Numbered from the stretch's first letter, positions 28,529 through 37,635 are shown. The stretch is DNA of 64,000 nt from Arthrobacter sp. UKPF54-2 (GCF_007858535.1 NZ_CP040174.1:1302001-1366000), one strand, 5' to 3'. Made by a program: numbers and translations. Notes: a model not told the origin generated them from the letters alone.

Positions 28529-28631
28529 GGGTTCTCCTGGTTCTCGGCAATAGCTGGCGGGTGTTGATGCCCACGATAGTCTGGGCCCACACTGATCTTC
28601 AGCTGCAGTCATCAGTTCCGGGGGGAACCAC

Positions 28632-29897
28632 ATGAGCCTGTCCGACACCGCTCCGGCGGCCCTTGCCGAACCGGAACGCCGCGTCCGCCCGGTGTGGACG
28701 GCCGGCGTCGTGCTGGTCAACGTGGGGATCAATGCGGCGTTCTTTGGCCCGCTCCAGGTGCTCCTCGGCCAGCAGGCCGCGGCCTTCAACGAGGGCGAGA
28801 AAGAGGCCATCCTCGCGCTCGTGACCGGGGCCGGAGCGGCGGTGTCGCTCGTGGCCAACCCGCTGTTCGGCGCGCTCAGCGACCGGACCGTTGCCCGCCG
28901 CGGCCGCCGGGTGCCGTGGGTGCTCTTCGGCGCCATCCTCGGCGCGGCCGCCCTGATTGCGCTCGCCGGCGCCCCGAACGTCGCCCTGATGACGATCCTC
29001 TGGTGCCTCGTGCAGGCCGGCTGCAACGGCGCCTACGCCGCCATCACGGCCGCCATTCCGGACCGGGTGCCGGCCCCGCAGCGCGGCACGGTGGGAGGCC
29101 TCGCCGCGATGGGCCAGACGGTCGGCATCCTCGCCGGCGCGGTGATCGCCGCCGTCGTCTCCGGCAACTTCGCCCTCGGCTACCTGGTGTGCGCGCTGGC
29201 GCTGCTGGCCGGCGTCGTGCTGTATTTCTTCAAGAACGACGACGTCGCGCTGCCGCGGGACGGGCGGCCGCCCTTCCGGCTGGCGGAATTTGCCATGAAC
29301 TTCTGGATTTCCCCGGCCAGGTACCCGGACTTCGCCTGGGCCTGGCTGACCCGGCTGCTGGTGAACATCGGCAACCACATGATCACGCTGTACCTCCTGT
29401 TCTTCCTCACCGACGCGGTGCGCCTGCCCCAGACGCAGGGCCTCGCGGCGGAGACCGGCGTCCTGATCCTCACCGGCCTGTACGCCGTTATGGTCATCAT
29501 CACCAGCGTGATCGGCGGCCGGCTGAGCGACCGGATGGGCCGGCGCAAACCGCTCGTTATCCTCTCCTCCACCGTCATCGCCGCGGCCGCGCTGGTCCTG
29601 GCCGTCGCCCCCACCTGGGCCGGGGCGCTGATCGGGGCCTCGGTGCTGGGCATCGGCTTCGGCGCCTACCTGGCCGTCGACTTCGCCCTGATCACCGAGG
29701 TGCTGCCCACCGCGCTGAACCGGGGCAAGGACCTGGGGGTCATCAACATCGCCAATTCGCTGCCCCAGGTGATCGCGCCACTCATCGCCTACCCGTTTGT
29801 GGCGCTCTGGGGCGGGTACGTTTCGCTCTACTTGGCGGCCGCGGTAATCGGGCTGCTGGGCGCCGTGTTTGTGGTGAAGATCAAGGGCGTGGACTAG
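28632..29897 (+). CDS. MFS transporter (sugar/glycoside carrier-like)
   Basis: 421 residues, about 12 hydrophobic segments. The loop LFGALSDRTVARRGRRVPWV and its C-half counterpart RLSDRMGRRKPLVI resemble the GPH/sugar-carrier type more than drug exporters, and the short central loop fits too. GGGGGGAAC precedes the ATG. It lies divergent from rraA and 126 bases before a TetR gene on the same strand that may control it. No sugar enzymes are adjacent, so the ligand stays open. Confidence 0.85.
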   Translation: MSLSDTAPAALAEPERRVRPVWTAGVVLVNVGINAAFFGPLQVLLGQQAAAFNEGEKEAILALVTGAGAAVSLVANPLFGALSDRTVARRGRRVPWVLFGAILGAAALIALAGAPNVALMTILWCLVQAGCNGAYAAITAAIPDRVPAPQRGTVGGLAAMGQTVGILAGAVIAAVVSGNFALGYLVCALALLAGVVLYFFKNDDVALPRDGRPPFRLAEFAMNFWISPARYPDFAWAWLTRLLVNIGNHMITLYLLFFLTDAVRLPQTQGLAAETGVLILTGLYAVMVIITSVIGGRLSDRMGRRKPLVILSSTVIAAAALVLAVAPTWAGALIGASVLGIGFGAYLAVDFALITEVLPTALNRGKDLGVINIANSLPQVIAPLIAYPFVALWGGYVSLYLAAAVIGLLGAVFVVKIKGVD

Positions 29898-30023
29898 GCC
29901 GTCCGGGTCCCGTTTGACTGGCATCGGCCCCGGTGCCGTGCCGTATAGTGGACGGGATTCCCGCGGCAGCGCTGTGGACTGAACGTCCCGGCTGCCGAGA
30001 AAGACGACCCCGGAACGCTGCTG

Positions 30024-30611
30024 ATGCCTGAATTCCCTTCGGATCTTCCGCCAATGGCCCCGCCGCCCACCCTGCCCCGGCAGCGGCGTCGTTATGCGCG
30101 GATTCTTGAGGTCGCAGCCGGTTTTGCCCGGAAGGGCCTGGACTCCGTGGTGCTCTCCGAAGTGGCGGCCAAGGCCGACGTACCGCTGGGCACGCTGTAC
30201 CGCTATTTCCCCTCCTCGACCCAGCTGATGCTGGCCCTCTACCGCAAGCAGCTGGGCGAACTGCACCTCGGCGAGTGGCCGTCCGGCGCCCGGGCGCCGG
30301 CGCACGCGCTGGTGGGTGTGGTGATGGAGATTTTCCACATGCGCCTGATGCAGCCGGCCGTGGAGCAATGCCTGAACCGGGTGGTTTACGCCAAGGACAC
30401 GGACACCACCCGGCTGCTCCGGGACATCGACGCGACCGCTGAGAACGCCGTCACTGTGGTCAGCGGCGACCCCGCCGTGTCCCGGGTCCTGCTGCTCACC
30501 GTCACGGGCCTGGTCCAGTCCGTCCGCTGCCGCCGGCTCTCGCTCTTCGAGGCGGAGGAGGACCTGAAGAAGGCCTGCTCCCTGCTCTCCCGGGGGCGCG
30601 GGGCCGCGTAG
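30024..30611 (+). CDS. TetR family transcriptional regulator (KstR-like domain arrangement)
   Basis: 195 residues. HTH: RRYARILEVAAGFARKGLD, then VVLSEVAAKADVPLGTLYRY (about residues 23-62). The regulatory half (MRLMQPAVEQCLNRVVYAKD) resembles KstR-type lipid regulators, but no lipid catabolic genes lie here. A TATAGT (29944-29949) about 75 bases upstream is a probable -10. Its target may be the upstream MFS gene or itself. The following 229 bases to the malic enzyme gene hold no gene I can support. Confidence 0.82.
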   Translation: MPEFPSDLPPMAPPPTLPRQRRRYARILEVAAGFARKGLDSVVLSEVAAKADVPLGTLYRYFPSSTQLMLALYRKQLGELHLGEWPSGARAPAHALVGVVMEIFHMRLMQPAVEQCLNRVVYAKDTDTTRLLRDIDATAENAVTVVSGDPAVSRVLLLTVTGLVQSVRCRRLSLFEAEEDLKKACSLLSRGRGAA

Positions 30612-30840
30612 CCGGTCTAGACCAATTACCCGAATGTGTCCGGGTGAATCTTCGCCGCGGCCCTGCGTTGTCTACCATGGCAGAACCGGAGCGGCGCGAG
30701 CCAGCACTTCCGGGAGCTTCGCCGCAGGCCCGCCACCCCGGGGCCGCCCGCGATGTTCCCCCCGACCATCTGGGGCGCCGCCGCGCGTGCCCCAGCAGCC
30801 AAGTGCCGTACGCCCACGGTGAGCCCCAGGAGACAGCGAC

Positions 30841-32064
30841 GTGTCCATTGAAACCATCATTCCCGCCAATTCCACCTCCCCGGACTCGGCCGCAGATGCG
30901 CCCGTAGCGGCGCTCAGCGACGAGGAAATTTTCGCTTCCCACCAGGGCGGCAAGCTCTCCATCGCCAGCACCGTCCCCCTCGCAAGCAAGCGCGATCTCT
31001 CCATCGCCTACACGCCCGGCGTCGCCCAGGTCAGCCGTGCCATCGCGGCCGACCCCGAGCTGGCCAAGACCCTCACCTGGGCCCAGCGCCTGGTGGTTGT
31101 GGTCAGCGACGGCACCGCCGTGCTGGGCCTCGGCGACATCGGCCCCAGCGCCTCGCTACCGGTTATGGAAGGCAAGTCTGCCCTCTTCAAGGCCTTCGGC
31201 GAGCTGGACTCCATTCCGCTGGTCCTCAACACCACCGACGTCGACGAGATTGTCGAGACCCTGGTCCGGTTGCGGCCGAGCTTCGGCGCGGTCAACCTCG
31301 AGGACGTCTCGGCGCCGCGCTGCTTCGAACTTGAGGAAAAGCTGATCGAAGCGCTCGAATGCCCGGTCATGCACGATGACCAGCACGGCACCGCCGTCGT
31401 TGTCCTCGCCGCGCTGACCGGCGCCGCCAAGGTCACCGCCCGCGAGCTCGAGGGGCTCCGCGTGGTGGTCTCCGGCGCCGGCGCCGCCGGCATCGCCGTC
31501 GCCGAAATCCTGCTGACCGCCGGCATCGACGACGTCGTGCTGCTGGACTCCCGCGGCGTGATCAACCGGGACCGCGCGGACATTGCCGCGGACCCGGCCA
31601 GCAAAAAGGCCCAGCTTGCTGCCCGCAGCAACCCCCGCGGCGTGACCGGCGGCCCCGGCGAGGCCCTGCTCGGCGCGGACGTGTTCATCGGCGTCTCCTC
31701 CTCCCGGCTGGACGAGGAGCACCTCAAGCTGATGAACCACAGCGCGATCGTCTTTGCCCTCTCCAACCCGGACCCCGAGGTGCTGCCGGAAGTTGCATCC
31801 AAGTACGCGGCCGTCGTCGCCACCGGCCGCAGCGACTTCCCCAACCAGATCAACAACGTGCTGGCCTTCCCCGGCATCTTCCGCGGCGCCCTCGACGCCG
31901 GTGCCCGCCGGATCACCCCGGCGATGAAGCTGGCCGCGGCCCGCGCCATCGCCGAACTCGCCGAGGGCGAGCTCTCCGCCGATTACATCGTGCCGAGCCC
32001 GCTGGACCCGCGCGTCGCCCCGGCCGTCTCGGCCGCCGTCGCCGCCGCGGTGCTGGCCCAGTAG
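30841..32064 (+). CDS. NAD(P)-dependent malic enzyme (malate to pyruvate)
   Basis: 407 residues, the short bacterial malic enzyme. It oxidatively decarboxylates malate to pyruvate and CO2, linking the TCA cycle to pyruvate and producing NAD(P)H. Motifs: SIAYTPGVAQVSRAIAADP, VVSDGTAVLGLGDIGPSASL, the metal/malate site NLEDVSAPRCFELE and HDDQHGTAVVVLAAL, nucleotide loop VVSGAGAAGIAVAEILL, FALSNPDPEV, and SDFPNQINNVLAFPGIFRGA. GTG start with AGGAG upstream. It lacks the phosphotransacetylase domain that larger MaeB enzymes carry. Coenzyme preference is not evident. Confidence 0.95.
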   Translation: MSIETIIPANSTSPDSAADAPVAALSDEEIFASHQGGKLSIASTVPLASKRDLSIAYTPGVAQVSRAIAADPELAKTLTWAQRLVVVVSDGTAVLGLGDIGPSASLPVMEGKSALFKAFGELDSIPLVLNTTDVDEIVETLVRLRPSFGAVNLEDVSAPRCFELEEKLIEALECPVMHDDQHGTAVVVLAALTGAAKVTARELEGLRVVVSGAGAAGIAVAEILLTAGIDDVVLLDSRGVINRDRADIAADPASKKAQLAARSNPRGVTGGPGEALLGADVFIGVSSSRLDEEHLKLMNHSAIVFALSNPDPEVLPEVASKYAAVVATGRSDFPNQINNVLAFPGIFRGALDAGARRITPAMKLAAARAIAELAEGELSADYIVPSPLDPRVAPAVSAAVAAAVLAQ

Positions 32065-32122
32065 GGCTGCGCTCGCGGGCCGGCGGACCGGCCGGCACAG
32101 CAGCCGGCCATAGACTGGGGCG

Positions 32123-32623
32123 ATGAATCCCGAGACTGTGGTGACGGTCCTCTGCGGCCTGGCCATCCTGGTGGGCGTGGCCGGCATCATCATCCCCGTG
32201 CTGCCAGGCAGCATCCTGATCGCCCTGAGCCTGCTGGCCTGGGCCATCTGGGGCGGAGACGGCACCACCGGATGGGTGGTCTTCGGGATCGGCCTGCTGC
32301 TCGTGCTGGCCGGGATGGCCGCCAGTGCCGTGCTGACCGGCCGGAAGCTTAAGCAGCACAGCATTCCCGGCCGGTCCGTCGTCGCCGGCCTGGTGTTCGG
32401 CGTCGTCGGGATGTTCCTCATTCCGGTGGTGGGGCTCTTCGTTGGTTTCGCGGCCGGGCTGCTGCTGAGTGAACTGCACCGCACCCGCGCATGGCGGACC
32501 GCGGTCACCTCCAGCTGGGCGGCGCTGAAAGCCACCGGCCTGGGCATGATCGCCGAGTTCGGGCTGGCGTGCCTGGCCGCGAGCACCTGGGTGATCGGCG
32601 TCTGGGTGGCGGCCGCCGCCTGA
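32123..32623 (+). CDS. DUF456 family membrane protein
   Basis: 166 residues with four to five hydrophobic segments and Gly-rich helices (VVGLFVGFAAGLLLSEL), matching the DUF456 family of small actinobacterial membrane proteins of unknown function. The start at 32123 follows a possible TAGACT -10 box 14 bases upstream, so it may be transcribed from its own promoter within the 58-base gap behind the malic enzyme gene. The 128 bases after it contain no gene I can support. Confidence 0.8.
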   Translation: MNPETVVTVLCGLAILVGVAGIIIPVLPGSILIALSLLAWAIWGGDGTTGWVVFGIGLLLVLAGMAASAVLTGRKLKQHSIPGRSVVAGLVFGVVGMFLIPVVGLFVGFAAGLLLSELHRTRAWRTAVTSSWAALKATGLGMIAEFGLACLAASTWVIGVWVAAAA

Positions 32624-32751
32624 CTGTGGGCCTTGGCCGTTTGAGTGGACCGTGTTGGGCTCCGACGGCGGCCGGGGCCTTCGTGCAGGGCGTCACCGTC
32701 TACGCCGGCGGCAGCCGGACCTACGACATTCTGTGGGTGATCGGGCGGCGC

Positions 32752-33426
32752 TTACCCGGCCGCGGCGAGCCTGCCCAGCAGCGGGGCCAGTTGCTCGGTC
32801 AGCAGCACTACGCCTAGGCCCACCATGATGACCCCGCTGGCCAGTGTCACCCGCCGTGCCGCGCCGGGCCGGGAGTGCAGGAGCTTGCGGGCCAGCAGCG
32901 CCACGCAGCTGTAGATCACGGCCACGAGCAGAACAAAGGTGAGGCCAAGCAGGCCGGATTGCAGCGGCACCGGCAGGGCGGCGTCCGTGCTGACGAACTG
33001 CGGGACCAGGGCGAGGAAGAACAGCAGCCCCTTCGGGTTGATGCCGCTGGTACCCATGCCCTGCAGGAAGATCCGGAACTGGTTAGCGGATGCCGCGGCG
33101 TCCGCCCGGGCGGACGCCGGAGCGTCGGCCGCACCGAAGCTGGCGCCCCGCCACGACCGGACCGTGCCGGCGCCCAGCCACAGCAGGTAGGCCGCACCCG
33201 CCACCGTCAGCCAGCCGAGGAGCCCGGGCATGCCGGTGATCACCGCGGCCAGGCCGGCGGTCAGGAGCGCCGTGTGCACGACGTACCCGCCGCACAGGCC
33301 GGCAACGGCCGGCACTAAGCTGCGCTCCCTTAGCCCGGCCGCGATCGAGTAGGCCCAGTCCACGCCCGGCGTGCAGGCGAGGGCCACGGCGACGCCAATG
33401 AAAGCGAGAAAGAGCTGGGGGTTCAT
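32752..33426 (-). CDS. LysE/RhtB family amino acid exporter
   Basis: 224 residues with about six hydrophobic segments. The family N-terminus is LFLAFIGVAVALACTPGVDW (the TPGP motif in a TPG form), and LQGMGTSGINPKGLLFFLAL is the conserved NPK motif (about residues 123-142). Exporters of this family remove excess lysine, threonine, homoserine or other amino acids. GGAGACC precedes the ATG. It is divergent from an Lrp/AsnC regulator gene with 105 bases between, the usual pairing for amino acid-induced export. Confidence 0.9.
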   Translation of the reverse strand: MNPQLFLAFIGVAVALACTPGVDWAYSIAAGLRERSLVPAVAGLCGGYVVHTALLTAGLAAVITGMPGLLGWLTVAGAAYLLWLGAGTVRSWRGASFGAADAPASARADAAASANQFRIFLQGMGTSGINPKGLLFFLALVPQFVSTDAALPVPLQSGLLGLTFVLLVAVIYSCVALLARKLLHSRPGAARRVTLASGVIMVGLGVVLLTEQLAPLLGRLAAAG

Positions 33427-33531
33427 GGGGGTCTCCTGAGGCTGCGGCTACAGAGCCCATCCTAGGAATTTCCAGCCCATAAGTGTTCACTGTTTTCGCG
33501 CAGAACCCCGCGCCGACGGTAAGGTTATTGC

Positions 33532-33987
33532 GTGATCGACCACATCGACAGAAGTATTTTGCGCCACCTGCGCGAGGACGGCCGGATGACTGCCACCGCG
33601 CTCGCCGCGAAGGTGGGCCTAACCGTGGCTCCGTGCCACCGCAGGCTCCGTGAACTGGAGGCCACCGGCGTGATCCGGGGCTACCGCGCCGACATCGACC
33701 CGGCCGCCGTCGGCCTTGGCTTCGAAGCCATTGTCTTTGTCACGCTGCGGCAGGTGGACCGCGCCACCATGGAGATCTTCGAGAACCGGGTGGCGGAAAA
33801 CCCCAACATCGTCGAGGCCCAGCGGCTCTTCGGCGAACCCGACTACCTGCTGAAGGTCATTGCGGAGGACCTGCCGGCGTACCAGCGATTTTACGACGCC
33901 GAGCTCACCTCGCTGCCCGGCGTCGAGCGGCTGACCTCCACGCTGGTGATGAAAAACCTGAAGGCATACGCCGGGCCACCGGTCTGA
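33532..33987 (+). CDS. Lrp/AsnC family regulator, probable regulator of the LysE exporter
   Basis: 151 residues. N-terminal HTH: IDRSILRHLREDGRMTATAL, AAKVGLTVAPCHRRLRELEA (residues ~5-44), then the RAM ligand-binding domain. GTG start with TAAGG a few bases upstream. It faces away from the lysE-type gene and would sense an amino acid and switch on export, as in other Lrp-LysE pairs. A second Lrp gene follows in the opposite orientation, 12 bases away. Confidence 0.9.
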   Translation: MIDHIDRSILRHLREDGRMTATALAAKVGLTVAPCHRRLRELEATGVIRGYRADIDPAAVGLGFEAIVFVTLRQVDRATMEIFENRVAENPNIVEAQRLFGEPDYLLKVIAEDLPAYQRFYDAELTSLPGVERLTSTLVMKNLKAYAGPPV

Positions 33988-33999
33988 GCGGTCCCCCGC

Positions 34000-34467
34000 T
34001 CACCCGTCCAGCAGTGCCGTGGTCCGGTAGGGGATGACCTCGCGCAGGAACATGCTCGTCGAAGTCCGCACAATGCCGGGGCAGAGGCGGATTTCCTCGG
34101 AGACCCGGTAAAGGTCGTCCGGGCTCGTGGCCACGACCCGGATCAGCAGGTCGGTGTCGCCTGCGGGCGCGTGGCACTCCAGCACCTCCGGGATGTTCCG
34201 CAGCGCGGCGATCGCCTCATTCAGGTGGCTCTGGTCCAGCTCTGCACTCACCGCCGCCGCCACTCCGCGGCCCAGTGCGGCCGGAAGCACCCTGCTGCTG
34301 TTGGGCCGTAGCGCGCCCGACGCCGTCATCCGCTCCAGGCGGGACTGGACCGTCCCGCGGGCCAGGCCGAGTCTCTGGGCCAGGACCATGATGGGGACCC
34401 GCGGGTCCGCGTCCAGCGCGAGGAGGATCCGCCGGTCCGTCGCGTCCAGTTGCTGCAATCTGACCAC
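34000..34467 (-). CDS. Lrp/AsnC family transcriptional regulator
   Basis: 155 residues. HTH: LDATDRRILLALDADPRVPI, MVLAQRLGLARGTVQSRLER (about residues 7-46), with a RAM domain behind it (LRNIPEVLECHAPAGDTDLL). GTG start with AGGAA upstream. It converges on the other Lrp gene, but the two differ clearly in sequence, so this is not a recent duplication. Its own promoter region contains a palindrome (34502-34513). No amino acid enzyme that would be an obvious target is adjacent. Confidence 0.9.
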   Translation of the reverse strand: MVRLQQLDATDRRILLALDADPRVPIMVLAQRLGLARGTVQSRLERMTASGALRPNSSRVLPAALGRGVAAAVSAELDQSHLNEAIAALRNIPEVLECHAPAGDTDLLIRVVATSPDDLYRVSEEIRLCPGIVRTSTSMFLREVIPYRTTALLDG

Positions 34468-34786
34468 TTCCTGCCACTCGTTAGGATGTCACTTGGACAG
34501 TCTGACCAGTCAGCGAGTTGTCCGTTGCACCAACTGTATGGCTCCTGCTCAAATAGTGGCAACAAGGGATGCGGGCCACCGCCGGCACCCGAAGGCTACG
34601 GATCCCCCGGTACACCACCCGGATTCCCGATGAGGCCCCCGCAAGGAGCCCGCCGCTGATTGACTCTTGTTCACGCATCGTCATTCCGCACACCCTTTCG
34701 GCAAGAGCCCCTGAGCCCCCGACGTCGGATCTCCGAAGTCATCGGTGGCTGAGGGGCTCTTGTGTTGTCCGGCATAGGCTGGAGTC
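34468..34786. promoter_or_regulatory. 319-base gap between an Lrp gene and gluQ, with an operator palindrome and a hairpin
   Basis: No gene is convincing here. CTGAC-CA-GTCAG (34502-34513) is a perfect 5-2-5 palindrome 35 bases upstream of the Lrp start and probably its operator; GGACA and TGTCC flank it. On the plus strand, AAGAGCCCCTGAGCC (34703-34717) and GGCTGAGGGGCTCTT (34747-34761) are complementary at 14 of 15 positions, separated by 29 bases and followed by a T-rich stretch just before gluQ. That structure could be a terminator for an upstream transcript or an attenuator in the gluQ leader. Confidence 0.5.
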
Positions 34787-35683
34787 ATGACAGCAGCCGG
34801 TCGTTTCGCCCCCAGCCCCTCCGGCGAACTGCACGTGGGCAACCTGCGCACCGCGATCCTGGCCTGGCTCTTCGCCCGGTCCACCGGCCGACGCTTCCTG
34901 ATGCGGGTAGAAGACCTGGACCGCGCCCGGGCCGGCGCCGAGGCGGAACAGCTCCGCGACCTGGCGGCGATCGGCGTGGACTGGGACGGCGGCGTCGTCC
35001 GCCAGACCGAGCGTGAACACCTCTACACGGAGGCCATCGAGCGGCTCACCGCGGCCGGACTGACCTACGAATGCTTCTGCACCCGCCGCGAAATCCACGA
35101 GGCACCCTCCGCCCCGCACGCCCCGCAGGGCGCGTACCCTGGCACCTGCCGGGACCTTTCCGAGGCTGACCGCGAGGCGAAGCGCGCCGTCCGGCCCGCC
35201 GCGGTCCGGCTCCGCGCGGCGGTTACCGAGGCGTCCGTGCAGGACGTGCTGCACGGCAGCTTCACCGGCGTCGTGGATGACTTTGTGCTCCGCCGTAACG
35301 ACGGCGTCACGGCGTACAACCTGGCCGTCGTGGTGGATGACGCCGCGCAGGGCATTGACCAGGTGGTCCGCGGCGACGACCTGCTGCCCTCCACCCCGCG
35401 ACAGGCGTATCTCGCCACCCTTTTGCATATTCCAGTTCCGGAATATGCCCACGTTCCGCTGGTGCTGAACGCCGACGGCGCCCGCCTCGCCAAGCGCGAC
35501 GGGGCGGTCACGCTGGCGGATCTGGCCGCCGCCGGGGTTCCCGTGGAGGAGGTGCGGGATGCGCTGCTGGCCTCGCTCGGGCTGCCCGCGGGATCCCTGG
35601 AGAACGCGCTGGCCGCGTTCGAGCCGGCGGCGCTGCCGCGGGAGCCGTGGGTGTGGACGGGGCTGGGCGGGCACGGCGCGTAG
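34787..35683 (+). CDS. gluQ: Glutamyl-Q tRNA(Asp) synthetase
   Basis: 298 residues, a truncated glutamyl-tRNA synthetase lacking the anticodon-binding domain. It attaches glutamate to the queuosine base of tRNA(Asp). Signatures: GRFAPSPSGELHVGNLRTAI (the HIGH-type motif), FLMRVEDLDRARAG, a zinc site of the CxC...Y...C kind (YECFCTRREI ... YPGTCRDLS) and KMSKS-like RLAKRDGAVTLADL (about residues 230-243). The gene stands a few bases before the HD-domain gene, with which it may be co-transcribed. It implies that this organism has queuosine in tRNA(Asp). Confidence 0.94.
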   Translation: MTAAGRFAPSPSGELHVGNLRTAILAWLFARSTGRRFLMRVEDLDRARAGAEAEQLRDLAAIGVDWDGGVVRQTEREHLYTEAIERLTAAGLTYECFCTRREIHEAPSAPHAPQGAYPGTCRDLSEADREAKRAVRPAAVRLRAAVTEASVQDVLHGSFTGVVDDFVLRRNDGVTAYNLAVVVDDAAQGIDQVVRGDDLLPSTPRQAYLATLLHIPVPEYAHVPLVLNADGARLAKRDGAVTLADLAAAGVPVEEVRDALLASLGLPAGSLENALAAFEPAALPREPWVWTGLGGHGA

Positions 35684-35692
35684 GCTGGAAAC

Positions 35693-36304
35693 ATGTCAGA
35701 ACCAGAGTTCAGCGAAGCGCCCACCCCGCGGCCAGGATTTACCGTCGAGACCGCCAAGGTCCTCGCAGAGGTGGCCCACAATCGGCAAAAGGACAAGCTC
35801 AAGCGGCCCTACCGCGAGCACGTGATCGCCGTCGGCGACGCGCTGGCCGACTTCGACGACGACATCCGGATCGCCGGGTACCTGCACGACATCGCGGAGG
35901 ACACCCCGATGACCCGGCAGGCGCTGCTGGACATGGGCGTGTCAGAACGGGCTGTGGACATCATCGAGCGGGTCACGAAGCGCCTGCACGAAAACCCGGA
36001 CGACTACCAGGCCGGCATCCGGTACATCGCCGAGGACCACGACGCCACCCTGGTCAAAATTGCGGACAACGCGCACAACTCCCTGCCCGAACGGGTCCAG
36101 GCGCTGGCCGAGAAGTGGCCGGACAAGCCGCCGGTCACCCGCTACGCTGACGCCCGGCCGGTGCTCTACGCCGCGGTCCCGGTGGAGGAAACCCGCAAGA
36201 TCCTGGCCCGGATCAACCCCTGGCTGCTGGAGGAGCTCGACGACATGCTCGACGAGGCCGACGACACCGACTACGAGAACCTGTCCTACGACAGCACCCC
36301 GTAG
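35693..36304 (+). CDS. HD-domain metal-dependent phosphohydrolase
   Basis: 203 residues. The HD pair is in IRIAGYLHDIAEDTPMT (about residues 58-74), with a preceding His in YREHVIAVGDALADF and the later ATLVKIADNAHNSLPERV. Proteins of this form resemble the hydrolase half of RelA/SpoT or other nucleotide phosphohydrolases, but no synthetase domain is attached. It begins nine bases after gluQ, so the two may form an operon. The substrate is unknown; (p)ppGpp-like nucleotides are a possibility only. Confidence 0.85.
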   Translation: MSEPEFSEAPTPRPGFTVETAKVLAEVAHNRQKDKLKRPYREHVIAVGDALADFDDDIRIAGYLHDIAEDTPMTRQALLDMGVSERAVDIIERVTKRLHENPDDYQAGIRYIAEDHDATLVKIADNAHNSLPERVQALAEKWPDKPPVTRYADARPVLYAAVPVEETRKILARINPWLLEELDDMLDEADDTDYENLSYDSTP

Positions 36305-36318
36305 GGAAGCCCCGAAGG

Positions 36319-37635
36319 CTAGACGCGGCCCAGCAGGTCGATGTCTTCGAGGAATTCCTGCTGCACCTCGGCGCTGACCGTGGTCCGGGTGTCCCCGATC
36401 GCATCGAGGTAATCCTGCGTCGCGGGTCCCTTCCGGACCGCGTCGCGGACCGATGCCGTTCCCGCCGAAGCCGCCCCGCCGTCGTCGTACACCGCTTTTT
36501 CCAGCGCCCGCTGGGAGGCGCTCCGGGCCGCATATTCGATGTCCGCGGGGGAGAAGCCCTCGGTGCGGTCCACCAGCAGCTCCACGTCCACGTCGTCCAC
36601 CACCGTGGCGGGGATGAAGCGCTGCCACATGGCCTCGCGGGCCAGGCGGTCCGGCAGGCCGATCGGAATGACGTAGTCGAAGCGGCCGTGGCGCAGGAAC
36701 GCGGAGTCCAGGGCGCGGATGAAGTTGGTGGCGCAGACCAGCAGCCGGCCTGGCTGTTCGCGGAACGCCGGGATGATTTTCAGCAGCTCGTTGGTGACGC
36801 CCTGCAGCGGCGACGGCGGATCCCCGGCCCGCTGCGAGGCGATCTCCTCCACCTCGTCGATGAACACCACGGCGTGCTCCAGCTCGGCGATCTCCAGGAA
36901 GGTCTCACGCAGCGCCCCGGCGAGGCCCTTGGGATCGGAGGCCAGTCGGGAGGGGAACACTTCCACAAACGGCCACTCCAGACGGGAGGCGATCGCCTTG
37001 GCGAAGGTGGTCTTGCCGGTGCCGGGCGGGCCGAACAGCACCACGGCGCGCGGCGGGACCACACCGTACTCGTCGGCGAGGTCCGCCTCGGCCAGCGGCA
37101 ACACCAGTCGGCGCTCCAGGAGTTCCTTCTCGTTCCGCATGCCGGCGACATTTTCCCAGAGGTCGCGGGCCAGGATCCGGCCGCCGAGCTGGCTCAGCGG
37201 CTCGAGTTCCTGGCGTTGGACCGGGATTTTTCGTTCGAAGTAGCGCAGGTTCTTCTTCAGCACGAAGCCGCGGCTCAGGAAGGCCTCGACGCGGGTTTCG
37301 GATTCCGGCATGAGCGCGGAGAGCTTGTTCAGCCCGTGCGGGGCCATCCGGTTTTCCACCGCGGCCAGCAGCGAGGTGCCGATCCCGCGGCCGCGGAACT
37401 CAGGGAGGGTGGCGAGGAAGACGATCCAGCCCTGGTCGTGCGCGGCGCGGCCGACGGCGGCGCCCACCACCTGGTCGCCCTGCACCGCGACGACGGCGTG
37501 GTCCTTCTCGCAGGAGGCGAGGACCTCGGAGAGCGCGTAGACGGGCTCGACGTTGGTGGCCTTAAGGGATTCCCAGAGGTGCAGGATCCCGTCCAGGTCG
37601 GCCGAGTGGAAATCCCTGATTCGCCAGTTGGTCAT
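36319..37635 (-). CDS. GNAT acetyltransferase fused to an AAA+ ATPase
   Basis: 438 residues with two domains. Residues 1-135 are a GNAT acetyltransferase: IRDFHSADLDGILHLWESL, then VFLATLPEFRGRGIGTSLL with the acetyl-CoA loop RGRGIG (81-86), and FLSRGFVLKKNLRYFERK. Residues ~160-400 are an AAA+ module: Walker A GPPGTGKT (202-209), Walker B AVVFIDEVEEIA (~253-264), sensor CATNFIRALDSAFLRHGRFD and FSPADIEYAARSASQRAL. AAA proteins of this classic type remodel protein complexes, so the fusion may acetylate and remodel the same target. The partner is unknown. It converges on the HD gene with 14 bases between. Confidence 0.88.
   Translation of the reverse strand: MTNWRIRDFHSADLDGILHLWESLKATNVEPVYALSEVLASCEKDHAVVAVQGDQVVGAAVGRAAHDQGWIVFLATLPEFRGRGIGTSLLAAVENRMAPHGLNKLSALMPESETRVEAFLSRGFVLKKNLRYFERKIPVQRQELEPLSQLGGRILARDLWENVAGMRNEKELLERRLVLPLAEADLADEYGVVPPRAVVLFGPPGTGKTTFAKAIASRLEWPFVEVFPSRLASDPKGLAGALRETFLEIAELEHAVVFIDEVEEIASQRAGDPPSPLQGVTNELLKIIPAFREQPGRLLVCATNFIRALDSAFLRHGRFDYVIPIGLPDRLAREAMWQRFIPATVVDDVDVELLVDRTEGFSPADIEYAARSASQRALEKAVYDDGGAASAGTASVRDAVRKGPATQDYLDAIGDTRTTVSAEVQQEFLEDIDLLGRV

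Noticed and set aside
32624..32751. Possible gene remnant reading GAFVQGVTVYAGGSRTYDIL
   Set aside because: No domain or homologous family recognised, no ribosome site, and only a short stretch looks protein-like.
33532..34467. The two adjacent Lrp genes as a recent duplication
   Set aside because: They are convergent and their proteins differ throughout, so they are separate family members.
34569..34790. 73-codon frame before gluQ
   Set aside because: Arg/Pro-rich without a known domain, overlaps the gluQ start and includes the hairpin region.
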